NCBI GenBank assembly: GCA_029260335.1
Contig: JAJDDL010000470.1
Location: 1 to 11,679 of the forward strand
From: Phycisphaerales bacterium
Lineage (GTDB): Bacteria; Planctomycetota; Phycisphaerae; Phycisphaerales; UBA1924
Direction: 5' to 3'
DNA length: 11,679 bases
In this document: positions 1 to 6,512 of the stretch, one piece after another
Layout: every line of letters begins with the position of its first letter
Numbering within the stretch: position 1 is the first letter of the stretch
Program-made: the position numbers and the translations under genes
The notes under the pieces: model-generated
Told to the model about the DNA's origin: nothing
What the model saw: only the letters and a program-made list of their open reading frames with translations
Database searches by the model: none

Positions 1-1
1 C

Positions 2-145
2 GATCACCTCGCCGAGCCACGAACGATCGACGAGCTCATGGCGTTATCGGGCCTGGCCGCGCACGAACTGCGTTCGATCCTGACCATTCTCGAGATCCAG
101 GGCCGGGTGTTGCGAGTCGGGCCACGATTTGAACGCCGCCACTAG
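2..145 (+). CDS. dprA: DprA-like DNA-processing protein, C-terminal end (partial)
   Basis: Only the last 47 codons are present; the gene enters from the left edge and stops at TAG 143-145. The peptide runs from DHLAEPRTIDEL through LRSILTILEIQGRV to a basic end, RFERRH. It looks like the small winged-helix domain that closes DprA/Smf proteins: an x-TIDEL helix, a turn, then a recognition helix ending in L-E-x-x-G-x-V and a short beta hairpin. DprA loads RecA onto incoming single-stranded DNA during natural transformation; that is family knowledge. The Rossmann-like body of the protein lies outside the window, so the call rests on this tail alone. Another winged-helix protein is possible. No clear terminator follows; a weak GGCC-TGTG-GGCC fold at 146-157 is the only nearby structure. 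Confidence 0.55.
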   Translation, partial: DHLAEPRTIDELMALSGLAAHELRSILTILEIQGRVLRVGPRFERRH

Positions 146-939
146 GGCCTGTGGGCCAAGGAGGACGGTTTTTGACCGGTTCTTTGTGTGGGGCTTGATT
201 GGCCTATCGATTCCCGAACTTTTTTCGCAAGCGGAACTAGCCTTGCGGTCGAAGAGGTAGTAAGATGTTTGGAGTCAGCCAGGGTTTCTGGCTGGATGTC
301 CGAGGCCGGGTCGATGCGCTTTGAGAACGCTTTTCAGCACGCCAAGTAGCAGTTTCATCAAGCGTGTTGCAAAGGAAGCGGATCGGTCAGGTCTTTGGTG
401 AGGCAGAGCCGGAGGCTCGCGCACACAGGTGTCGGCAAATGTCGGCACCGCATGGCATGGAAGGTTCCTGGAAGGGGCCTTGGCAGCCGGTTGCGGGTGA
501 ACGATGAGCTTGCTCAGGAAGGTCTGGCAACGGGACGGGAAAGCCTCAGATCGGGGATCGTTGCTTCGCCTTGGCCCGGGCGGGGACTTTGTCCTCGACT
601 ACGAGCCGAACGCATCCGGTCGACTCGCGATCGTGGACCCGCCATCTACTCCGCCATCTGCCCCGCGATCAGTTGGATCGCGAACAGTCGCAAGCACGCA
701 GCAGAAACTCACCGGCTTAGACCCACTCACCCTGGGCATGTTGGAAGGAAGCGGAACCTGGCTCAGCGAGCAGATCAACTCGCTCTTGTGTGTGCTGGGT
801 TCGAACAAGCACGCCGACACCCCACCAATGGTGCGGGCCTGTGGGCTGGCAAGTCTGGAAAGCCCGAGCGAGAGCTCGGGCAAGCCGAGCGATCCGCTCG
901 GCGCTTCAAGCGGCGATATGTCGCAGAAGGGATCTAGTC
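146..939. other. Gene-poor, hairpin-dense region upstream of lexA
   Basis: This stretch of almost 800 bases has no convincing gene. It holds an unusual number of perfect or near-perfect stems: CGCAAG/CTTGCG at 226-231 and 242-247; CAGCCAG/CTGGCTG at 276-294; GAGCC/GGCTC at 406-418; a 9-pair stem with an AAAT loop at 428-449 (two G-U pairs); GGGGAC/GTCCTC at 582-596; CGCGATC/GATCGCG at 664-682; and two large stems at 862-902. I looked for the signature sequences of RNase P RNA, tmRNA and SRP RNA and did not find them. The frame from ATG 504 is open to 1142 and has mildly coding-like base composition, but it would overlap 203 bases of lexA. The region may be a long structured leader, an unrecognised structured RNA, or decayed sequence. 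The stems are seen; any function is inference. Confidence 0.4.
862..912 (+). promoter_or_regulatory. Tandem hairpins in the lexA leader
   Basis: Two strong stems sit head to tail just before lexA. The first pairs GCCCGAGC (862-869) with GCTCGGGC (874-881) around a GAGA tetraloop, a GNRA-type loop. The second pairs GCCGAGCG (884-891) with CGCTCGGC (895-902). A small third stem, CGCT/AGCG, occupies 902-912. The first two share the core CCGAGCGA and are each preceded by AA, as if one copy arose by duplication. The last base lies 14 nt before the lexA Shine-Dalgarno sequence (AAGGGA, 927-932). A role in lexA mRNA control or stability is inference. No T-tract follows, so these are not standard terminators. 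Confidence 0.35.
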
Positions 940-1554
940 ATGAATCTCACTCCCAAGCAACTGCGAATCCTGAAGCTAATCCGGGATTGGCGAGTTCGCC
1001 ATGGCTATTCCCCAACGATGCAGGAACTCGCCGACGAAATCGGCGTCAGCAAGGTCACCGTCTTCGAGCACGTCGAGGCGCTCATCAAGAAGGGCGCGCT
1101 CGTTCGCGAGGCGAACAAGGCTCGCTCTTTATCGATTGCTGATGGCATCGCCGTTCCCGATGAGGCAAGGCCGCTGCGCTTCCCGCTCGTCGGCCGCATC
1201 GCTGCTGGCGTGCCCATCGAAAAGGTCGCCGATTCCGAGGAGATCGACCTGGGCGACGTGCTCGGCGCGAACTCCGAATCCGCGGGCTCGACCTTCGCAT
1301 TGCGTGTAGAGGGCGATTCGATGCGCGACGAAGGTATCCTCGAAGGCGATTACGTCCTCGTCGAACGCACCCAGGTCGCAAGCAACGGCGACCGAGTCGT
1401 CGCCCTGCTCCCCGACGGCTCCACCACCCTCAAGAGCTTCTACAAAGAAGCCGACCACATCCGGCTCCAACCCGCCAACCCCGACTTCGACCCCATCCGC
1501 GTCAAGTTCGTCCAGGTCCAGGGCATCGTCAAGGGCGTCGTCCGCAAGTACTAG
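940..1554 (+). CDS. lexA: LexA repressor (SOS regulator, self-cleaving)
   Basis: This is a 204-residue protein of normal LexA length. LexA represses DNA-damage genes and cleaves itself when RecA filaments form. The N-terminal winged helix spans residues 1-65 (LTPKQLRILKLIRDW, then YSPTMQELADEIGVSKVTVFEHVEALIKKG). The C-terminal S24 peptidase-like domain follows. The cleavage site is Ala89-Gly90 in VGRIAAGVPIE. The catalytic serine is Ser127 in GDSMRDEGI, and the general-base lysine is Lys165 in TTLKSFYKE. All key residues are present, so the protein should be active. I chose ATG 940 because it matches the family N-terminus and has AAGGGA (927-932) 7 nt upstream; the frame is open further up to 790, but that extension is arginine-rich shadow. 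I found no obvious LexA operator upstream. The only short palindrome, GTTCGAAC at 799-806, has no extended arms and is not convincing. Confidence 0.95.
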   Translation: MNLTPKQLRILKLIRDWRVRHGYSPTMQELADEIGVSKVTVFEHVEALIKKGALVREANKARSLSIADGIAVPDEARPLRFPLVGRIAAGVPIEKVADSEEIDLGDVLGANSESAGSTFALRVEGDSMRDEGILEGDYVLVERTQVASNGDRVVALLPDGSTTLKSFYKEADHIRLQPANPDFDPIRVKFVQVQGIVKGVVRKY

Positions 1555-1862
1555 ACACTGACCGCACGAATCAAACCACCTGGCAATCCGGGAGCCCGGC
1601 GCTCAAGAGCCCGTAGCGCAAGCGAGGGAAGACTACATCAAGTGCGCATCGGCTCCAGACTCCTTGGGGGGCCTCGGCCGCAGGACGGCGCTCGAAGAGG
1701 TCGAGCTCCGCGCGGGTCTTCGTCCCAAGATCCGATGACCAATCGCCCCTCGCCAGTCTCGCAAGCTGCTCCGCAGCACCGAGCGACCGCTACCTTGTTG
1801 ATTGAACACGGCGTTCCGCTGTCAGTCTTGCATGAACCGCGCAAGCTCGCCACACTGTGGCC
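1555..1862. other. Intergenic region lexA / AbgT-family transporter
   Basis: This 308-base gap has no supportable gene; the short open frames on both strands mirror each other. A REP-like string AGCCCGTAGCGCAAGCGAGGG near 1608-1628 can fold with CCC/GGG and GC/GC around a GCAA loop. TTGGGG-GGCCTCGGCCGC at 1664-1681 has a close relative after the transporter gene (3764-3785). GCTGC-TCC-GCAGC at 1765-1777 is a small perfect stem. A weak promoter candidate has TTGCAT (1828-1833), a 17-nt spacer and CACACT (1851-1856). It would place transcription start at about 1863, the A of the transporter ATG, which would make a leaderless message. That reading fits the lack of any ribosome-binding site but is weak. 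Confidence 0.35.
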
Positions 1863-3719
1863 ATGACCGAACCGAAGGACGTAGTCCCCATCTCCCGCCG
1901 CAAGATCCGTGGCCCCCTCGATCTCATCGAGTTCATGGGAAACAAGCTCCCCGACCCGGCGGTGCTCTTTCTATCGGGCGCGATTATCGTGGTTCTCGCG
2001 AGCCATTTCGCCGCGCCGAGCCTGCCTGACGGGTTCGAGGTCCGATGGAGCGATGTCGGAAACCGCGCCGGCGGCGTGGATGAGCATCTCGGGACCGTCG
2101 GGCGGGTCTCGGTCGATGCCGAGGGCAACGAGTCGTTTACGCCCGGCGCGTTCCAGGTCGTGGAAAACGGCGAGGGCCTTGCGGCGCACTTAGTCCTGCA
2201 AGACGGCGAGGTTGTCTCCGACGACGACGGTTCGCCGATGGACTTCGCGGATCGCGGCTGGGCCGTCTTCCAGAAGACGCCGACGGAGGTCGAGAATCCG
2301 GATACCGGCGAGTCCGAACTCGTGCTCAAACCCAACGGCAACGTCATGTTCGCGCGATCACTTATGTCCAGCGATGGGCTGTACTGGATCCTGAGCAGCA
2401 TGGAGGCGAACTTCCTGGGGTTCGCGCCGCTAGGGGTCGTGCTCCTGGGCATGCTCGGGATCGGTCCGATGGAGAGAGTCGGCCTCATCGGCGCAGTCCT
2501 GCGCGTGAGCCTGAAGGTCGTCCCGGGCGCGCTGCTGACTCCCGCGATGGTTTTCTTGGGCGTGATGAGCAGCCTGGGCTCCGACGCCGGGTATGTTGTC
2601 TTGCCGCCTCTCGCCGCCGCCGCCTACCTCGCGGCGGGCCGTTCCCCGCTCGCCGGCATCGCCGCGGTATTTGCTGGCGTCAGCGCCGGCTTCAACGCAA
2701 ACCTGCTGATCACGAGCCTCGAGCCGTTGATGGCCGAACTGACCCAATCCGCCGCGCAGCAGGTCGATCCGGAGCGTCAGGTCGCCGCCACCGCCAGCTG
2801 GTACTTCATGGCCGCGAGTACGTTCGTTGTCACGTTCCTCGGCTGGGCGACGACCGCGGTCTTCGTCGAAAAACGACTGACCAAGAAAGCCCCCGAAGAC
2901 GGCGGCCCCGACCTCGCAAGAGCCGAGCAAGAGGCGGGCAACAACAAGCTTGCGGCCGAAGAGGTCAAGGGTTTGATCTGGAGCGGGATCGTGTTTGCCC
3001 TTGGCCTGGCCGTGACGTTCGCGCTCGTGTTCTGGGAAGGATCTCCCTTGCACGGAAACGACGGGATCTTCCCGCGCTGGGTCGCCGTCATTGTGCCAAT
3101 CATGTTCATGCTGACGATCTTGCCCGCGATGGTCTACGGCAAGATCACCGGCGTGATCAAAGACAGCAAGGACGCCGCAAAGACGATGATGGACGCGATG
3201 GCTGGCATGGCGCCCATCATCGTGCTCGCCTTCTTTGCCGGCCAGTTCGTGGCGTACTTCGCCGAGTGCAATCTTGGCGCAATGCTCGCGTTCACCGGCG
3301 GCGAGTGGCTCTTCGAGCAACGCCTGCCGGGGCTCATGCTCATCGTCGCGTTCATCGCCGTGACGATGGTGTTCAATCTCTTCGTTGGCTCCATGAGCGC
3401 CAAGTACGCGCTGTTCGCGCCGATCTTCGTGCCGATGTTCATGCTCATCGGGATCCGCCCCGAGCTGACGATGGTCGCCTATCGCATCGGTGACTCGGCG
3501 ACAAACATCATCACGCCGTTGAACGCGTACCTGGTCATCGTGCTTGTCTTCATGCAGCGGTACGCGCCGAAGGCCGGCATGGGCACGCTCGTCGCCATGA
3601 TGCTGCCCTACACCGTCGTGTTCGGCATCGTCTGGACACTGTTCCTGGTCCTCTGGGTAGCCCTTGGAATTCCCCTTGGCCCAGGCGATCTTGGGACCGC
3701 ATTCGCGGCCTCCCCGTAG
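1863..3719 (+). CDS. AbgT-family inner-membrane transporter with extra periplasmic insert
   Basis: This 618-residue polytopic protein resembles the AbgT/MtrF/YdaH family, whose members import p-aminobenzoyl-glutamate or export sulfonamides and related compounds. Family signatures are clear: GLYWILSSMEANFLGFAPLG, SDAGYVVLPP (Ser240-Asp241), APIFVPMFM and YRIGDSATN. From memory of MtrF, its functional residues Asp193, Ser417, Pro438, Arg446 and Asp449 correspond here to Asp241, Ser512, Pro533, Arg541 and Asp544. MtrF Trp420 is replaced by Tyr515, with Lys514 just before it. E. coli AbgT has about 508 residues. The surplus here is a soluble acidic block at roughly residues 57-165, between the first membrane helix (33-50) and the second. 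The substrate is unknown. I prefer ATG 1863; GTG 1857 is in frame two codons earlier. Neither has a ribosome-binding site. No neighbour points to folate metabolism. Confidence 0.9.
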   Translation: MTEPKDVVPISRRKIRGPLDLIEFMGNKLPDPAVLFLSGAIIVVLASHFAAPSLPDGFEVRWSDVGNRAGGVDEHLGTVGRVSVDAEGNESFTPGAFQVVENGEGLAAHLVLQDGEVVSDDDGSPMDFADRGWAVFQKTPTEVENPDTGESELVLKPNGNVMFARSLMSSDGLYWILSSMEANFLGFAPLGVVLLGMLGIGPMERVGLIGAVLRVSLKVVPGALLTPAMVFLGVMSSLGSDAGYVVLPPLAAAAYLAAGRSPLAGIAAVFAGVSAGFNANLLITSLEPLMAELTQSAAQQVDPERQVAATASWYFMAASTFVVTFLGWATTAVFVEKRLTKKAPEDGGPDLARAEQEAGNNKLAAEEVKGLIWSGIVFALGLAVTFALVFWEGSPLHGNDGIFPRWVAVIVPIMFMLTILPAMVYGKITGVIKDSKDAAKTMMDAMAGMAPIIVLAFFAGQFVAYFAECNLGAMLAFTGGEWLFEQRLPGLMLIVAFIAVTMVFNLFVGSMSAKYALFAPIFVPMFMLIGIRPELTMVAYRIGDSATNIITPLNAYLVIVLVFMQRYAPKAGMGTLVAMMLPYTVVFGIVWTLFLVLWVALGIPLGPGDLGTAFAASP

Positions 3720-3761
3720 GCCGACGTGCGGCATTGTGAACGTCATCACGCGAATCCACAC

Positions 3762-3785
3762 TTTTGGGGGGATGGCCTCGGCCGC
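3762..3785. repeat. Short intergenic motif, second copy of that at 1664-1681
   Basis: The string TTTTGGGGGGAT (3762-3773) followed by GGCCTCGGCCGC (3774-3785) lies after the transporter gene. The stretch before that gene contains TTGGGG followed by GGCCTCGGCCGC at 1664-1681. The two differ by a GGAT insertion, and both contain the palindrome-like GGCCTCGGCC. With only two copies in view this may be a small dispersed repeat or chance in GC-rich DNA. The rest of the gap (3720-3900) shows no other clear structure apart from a possible weak promoter element CTGACA (3819-3824). Confidence 0.25.
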
Positions 3786-3900
3786 GCGGTCGAGTTTCCC
3801 GCCTCGCGTTTTCGCAATCTGACAGATGCAAGGGAAGGTCCATGTATGCTGGATTCGATGATGCCGCGCATCTGAGACTCTGAACCCCTGGAGCCAGACC

Positions 3901-5283
3901 ATGACACTCGCAAGATCGCTTGCCCTCGCCGTCGTCTCCGCCGCGACATTCGCCCATGCCGACCCCGGCGACCCGCGCAAGATCGACTTCACCCTCCCCG
4001 CACGCGATGCGTTCGATCAGGCCGTCGCCGAGAATCGCCTGCTCTTTATCAAACCCATCTACGGCGGGGTCGACCAGGCCGGCTACGCCGACTACCGCGC
4101 CGGCAGCTGGTGACCGGCCGGTGACGCGCTGCGGGGCGTAGCGCTTGTGCATGAAAGTCTCGTCGGCGTGCTCAACCGCCGATTCGTCAACTGCTATTTC
4201 AACTCCTTCAACGGTCCGGGCGCGGATCCGACCGCGCTAGAGCTGTTCAAAGAACTCGAGATCGATCCCAAGTCTCTGCGCTACGGCGCGATCATCACGC
4301 CCGAGGGCGAGTTCGTCAACTCGTTCGGCTTTTCTCAGGACGAGTTCTATCGCAAGATCGTCAGTGCGCTCGAAGCGAACCCCGAGCTCGCCAAACTCAC
4401 CGAGCAAGAAGAGGCCATCATCGAGCGCGCAAAGAGGCGCGTCAACATCGAGTCATTGCTCGCAGGAGCGCAGGTGCACTTGGAGCTGCTCGATTTCGAC
4501 GCCGCGGAAGAAATCTGCAATCGCTTTCTCAGATCCGCTGGCGGAGACGGCGAGCAGCAGGCCCGGATGCAAGCCATGCTGGGCCACATCCAACTTCTGG
4601 ATCTTCGCAAGGATCGGCGGAGCGAGGCCCGCGATATCCTCAGCAATATCAAGCTCGACTACGTTCCCCCCATTGCCCAAGACATCGCAGACGACATCGC
4701 AATCGACCTCATCGCATGCGACGTGAGCATCGCGCCCTCGCGAGCCTTCTACGGCGGGTGGCAGATGGACGAAGCCGTCGCCGAGCAACACGCCCAGACA
4801 ATCGAACTCTGGCTCGAACGCGACCCAAACAGCAATCGCCGAGGCGAGATGCTCTTCTACCTGGGCCTTGCGCGACTTGCGATGGCCGACCAAGCGGGCG
4901 CGAACAAGGCCTGGCGCCGCCACGCGGATGAACTGCCCGAGGATCGCTTCGCGATGCTCAGCCGCCTGCATCATTCTGAATACGTCTTCAGCCCGACCGG
5001 CAAGAACAAAGTGATCCGCTCGGGGGGCCGCAACATGATCGTCGATACGCGATCGAATGCCAAACCCGCGGACGCCAAGCCCATCCAGGCCTCCGATCCC
5101 AAGCTCGCCGAACTGCTCAATCGCATTGCCGCCATGGGAGGCTCTCTGGAAATCCGAGGCGACAGGGTTTTCGTCGATGGCAAGGAACTGAGTGAAGAGG
5201 ACTCCAAGCTCCTCATCAAGGGACTCTTCTCCGGCGACGGCGGCAAGATCAAAATCGACTCCAAGCCCAAGAAGGACGACTAG
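3901..5283 (+). CDS. Candidate selenoprotein: secreted thioredoxin-like domain plus TPR-like helices (in-frame TGA = Sec71)
   Basis: Read through TGA 4111-4113, this is one 460-residue protein. Both sides of the TGA are in the same frame with no shift, and the codon bias does not change. Residues 1-20 form a signal peptide (cut after AHA, before Asp21). Residues about 28-155 look like a thioredoxin_7/DUF255-type fold: strand RLLFIKPIY, an insert, then GSW-U-PAGDALR, a helix ending VLNRRFV, and strand VNCYF. The TGA (codon 71) falls on the first Cys of WCxxC; the second is Gly74, so the motif is UxxG. Cys98 is the nearest cysteine. Residues about 160-340 are TPR-like helices, and the tail is charged. 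GGAG (3890-3893) lies 7 nt before ATG 3901. A SECIS-like hairpin follows the TGA. The likely role is periplasmic redox chemistry on an unknown partner. The alternatives are a nonsense mutation or a sequencing error; a separate start at GTG 4147 would split the fold. Confidence 0.7.
4111..4144 (+). promoter_or_regulatory. Candidate bacterial SECIS element (UGA plus stem-loop)
   Basis: After TGA 4111-4113, GCGCTGC (4126-4132) pairs with GTAGCGC (4138-4144). This gives seven pairs, one of them G-U, around the five-base loop GGGGC. The loop begins 20 nt after the TGA, against 18 nt in E. coli fdhF. Bacterial SECIS rules as I know them ask for a short apical loop with G in the first two positions, about 16-37 nt from the UGA, on a stem of at least four pairs; all are met. 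The hairpin would bind the elongation factor SelB. It lies inside the coding region, as bacterial SECIS elements do. GC-rich DNA forms hairpins easily, so this supports the selenocysteine reading without proving it. Confidence 0.6.
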
Positions 5284-5306
5284 GTCCGTCAGGGCTGGCA
5301 ATCACC

Positions 5307-5399
5307 CCGGTGCCACTGGTGGCCCGGTGCCACTGGTGGCTTGCCCACCAGTGCTGATTCGCAATGACGTTGCACTGGCAGACAAGCTGCCAGTGGCAC
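5307..5399. repeat. REP/MITE-like palindromic repeat with duplicated end
   Basis: CCGGTGCCACTGGTGGC occurs twice in perfect tandem (5307-5323 and 5324-5340). The second copy starts a two-hairpin unit. CACTGGTGG (5331-5339) pairs with CCACCAGTG (5345-5353), and CACTGGCAG (5373-5381) pairs with CTGCCAGTG (5387-5395). The outer ends GTGCCACTGG (5327-5336) and CCAGTGGCAC (5390-5399) are perfect inverted repeats. The unit is about 75 bases with no coding capacity, in the gap between two genes. The GTGCCACTGG...CCAGTGGCAC pattern is one I recall from planctomycete genomes. Paired stems of this size suggest a mobilised REP-type element, and it may also slow or end transcription. No transposase is nearby. 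Confidence 0.65.
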
Positions 5400-5468
5400 G
5401 GGTCACCACGATGCCCGCACCAAGGCACGCTACCATGGGGCTCGCAGAAAGCCCCAGGGATGGACCGC

Positions 5469-6512
5469 ATGCAGATCCGCCAAATCCTCCTCGCGACCTC
5501 TTTGCTGGCCCTCTTCGCGGCCGGACATGCTCATGCCCAAGAAACCACTCTCGAACTGGGTGACGACGGCGCATGGGTCGAGACCGATCGCCCCGAACCC
5601 GGCACCATCGAGTATCGCCTGAGCGAGATCCGCCGCGAACTCGCCCAGGATCGCCCCGACCGGGCCCGCTCGCTCGCCGAGCGGCTGGTCAACGACCTCG
5701 ACGAGACCAATCCCTGGTATCCCTCGGCTCGGCTGATCTTCGCCGACGCCAAGGCCGCCAACGGCCGCGAGTTTCGCGCCCTGTTCGACTACGAAGAAGT
5801 AATCTCCCGCTTCCCGGCAACGCCCGAGTATCGCATCGCGGTCGAACGAGAACTCGAGATCGCGATCGACTACGCTCGCGGCCGCAAGCGACGCGTATTC
5901 TGGGGCCTGTTTCGCATCGGCTCAGCAACAAGCCTCGCCGAGGAACTGCTCATCCGTGTGCAGGAGCGATTGCCAGGATCCAGCGCCGCTGAGCGTGCGG
6001 GCATCGAACTCGCGGATTTCTACTTCCGCGATCGCGACATGCACATGGCCGCCGAGGCGTACGAGATGTTCATGACGCTCTATCCCGAAAGTGTGCATCG
6101 CAAGCGCGCAATGCAACGCCGAATCCTCGCGAACATCGCGCGATTCAAGGGACCGCGTTACGACGCCTCGGGCTTGATCGAAGCAGAGGCGCTGATCGAC
6201 GAGTTCAAAGGCCGGTTTCCGCTGGAGGCCGAGGAGACAGGCGTCAATGACGCATTGCTCGCTCGCCTCGATGAATCCCGCGGTGCCCAACTGCTCGAGA
6301 ACGCCCAGTGGTATCTCCGCCGGGGCGACGACGTTTCGGGCAAATACACCCTGCGTCGGCTCATTGCCGCGCATCCCCGCTCAGTCGCCGCGGTTCGCGC
6401 CCGGACCATCATGGAACAGAACGGTTGGCAATCAGCGCCGATCGTCGAGCAAACACCGATCGGGCCCATCGCCGAACCTCCAACCGAGGAACAAAGCGGG
6501 GACGGCTCATGA
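5469..6512 (+). CDS. Secreted TPR protein, BamD/YbgF-like
   Basis: This 347-residue protein has a signal peptide (MQIRQILLATSLLALFAAGHAHA, cut after Ala23). Helical repeats follow through residue 320, with TPR-type spacing: an AFEE-like phrase FDYEEVISRFPATPEY, AAEAYEMFMTLYPESVHRKRA, and GKYTLRRLIAAHPRSVAAVRA. This recalls the BamD/YfiO fold that helps insert outer-membrane beta-barrels. Unlike BamD it has no lipobox cysteine, and it is about 100 residues longer than E. coli BamD. It may therefore be a soluble periplasmic relative. ATG 5469 was chosen over ATG 5460 and the upstream open frame because AGGGA (5456-5460) is 8 nt away and the signal peptide begins here. Its stop overlaps the LptE-like start (ATGA), so the two are probably translated together. 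The upstream frame runs through the palindromic repeat and is not coding. Confidence 0.75.
   Translation: MQIRQILLATSLLALFAAGHAHAQETTLELGDDGAWVETDRPEPGTIEYRLSEIRRELAQDRPDRARSLAERLVNDLDETNPWYPSARLIFADAKAANGREFRALFDYEEVISRFPATPEYRIAVERELEIAIDYARGRKRRVFWGLFRIGSATSLAEELLIRVQERLPGSSAAERAGIELADFYFRDRDMHMAAEAYEMFMTLYPESVHRKRAMQRRILANIARFKGPRYDASGLIEAEALIDEFKGRFPLEAEETGVNDALLARLDESRGAQLLENAQWYLRRGDDVSGKYTLRRLIAAHPRSVAAVRARTIMEQNGWQSAPIVEQTPIGPIAEPPTEEQSGDGS

Noticed and set aside
371..420. SRP RNA-like phrases (GGTCAGGTC, GGAAG) near 371-415
   Set aside because: The conserved order of the SRP domain IV loop is not present; the words are scattered.
712..745. CAGAA ... GGCTTA, similar to the 3' core of RNase P RNA
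   Set aside because: The spacing is wrong, and the matching 5' core (GAGGAAAGTCC type) is absent upstream.
799..806. GTTCGAAC as a tRNA T-loop or LexA operator
   Set aside because: No acceptor, D or anticodon arms can be built around it, and the arms do not extend beyond 8 bases.
504..1142. 212-codon open frame with mildly coding-like composition up to about 910
   Set aside because: It runs 203 bases into the certain gene lexA in another frame, has no recognisable domain, and has only a weak ribosome-binding site. The strong hairpins in the same stretch argue for a non-coding reading. Left undecided rather than called.
2430..3992. 520-codon minus-strand open frame opposite the transporter
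   Set aside because: Antisense shadow of a well-supported membrane protein gene; His/Arg/Glu-rich with no domain.
4111..4113. TGA as evidence for a recoded genetic code
   Set aside because: TGA ends the BamD-like gene (6510-6512) and the membrane protein gene (10419-10421) normally, so site-specific selenocysteine is the better reading.
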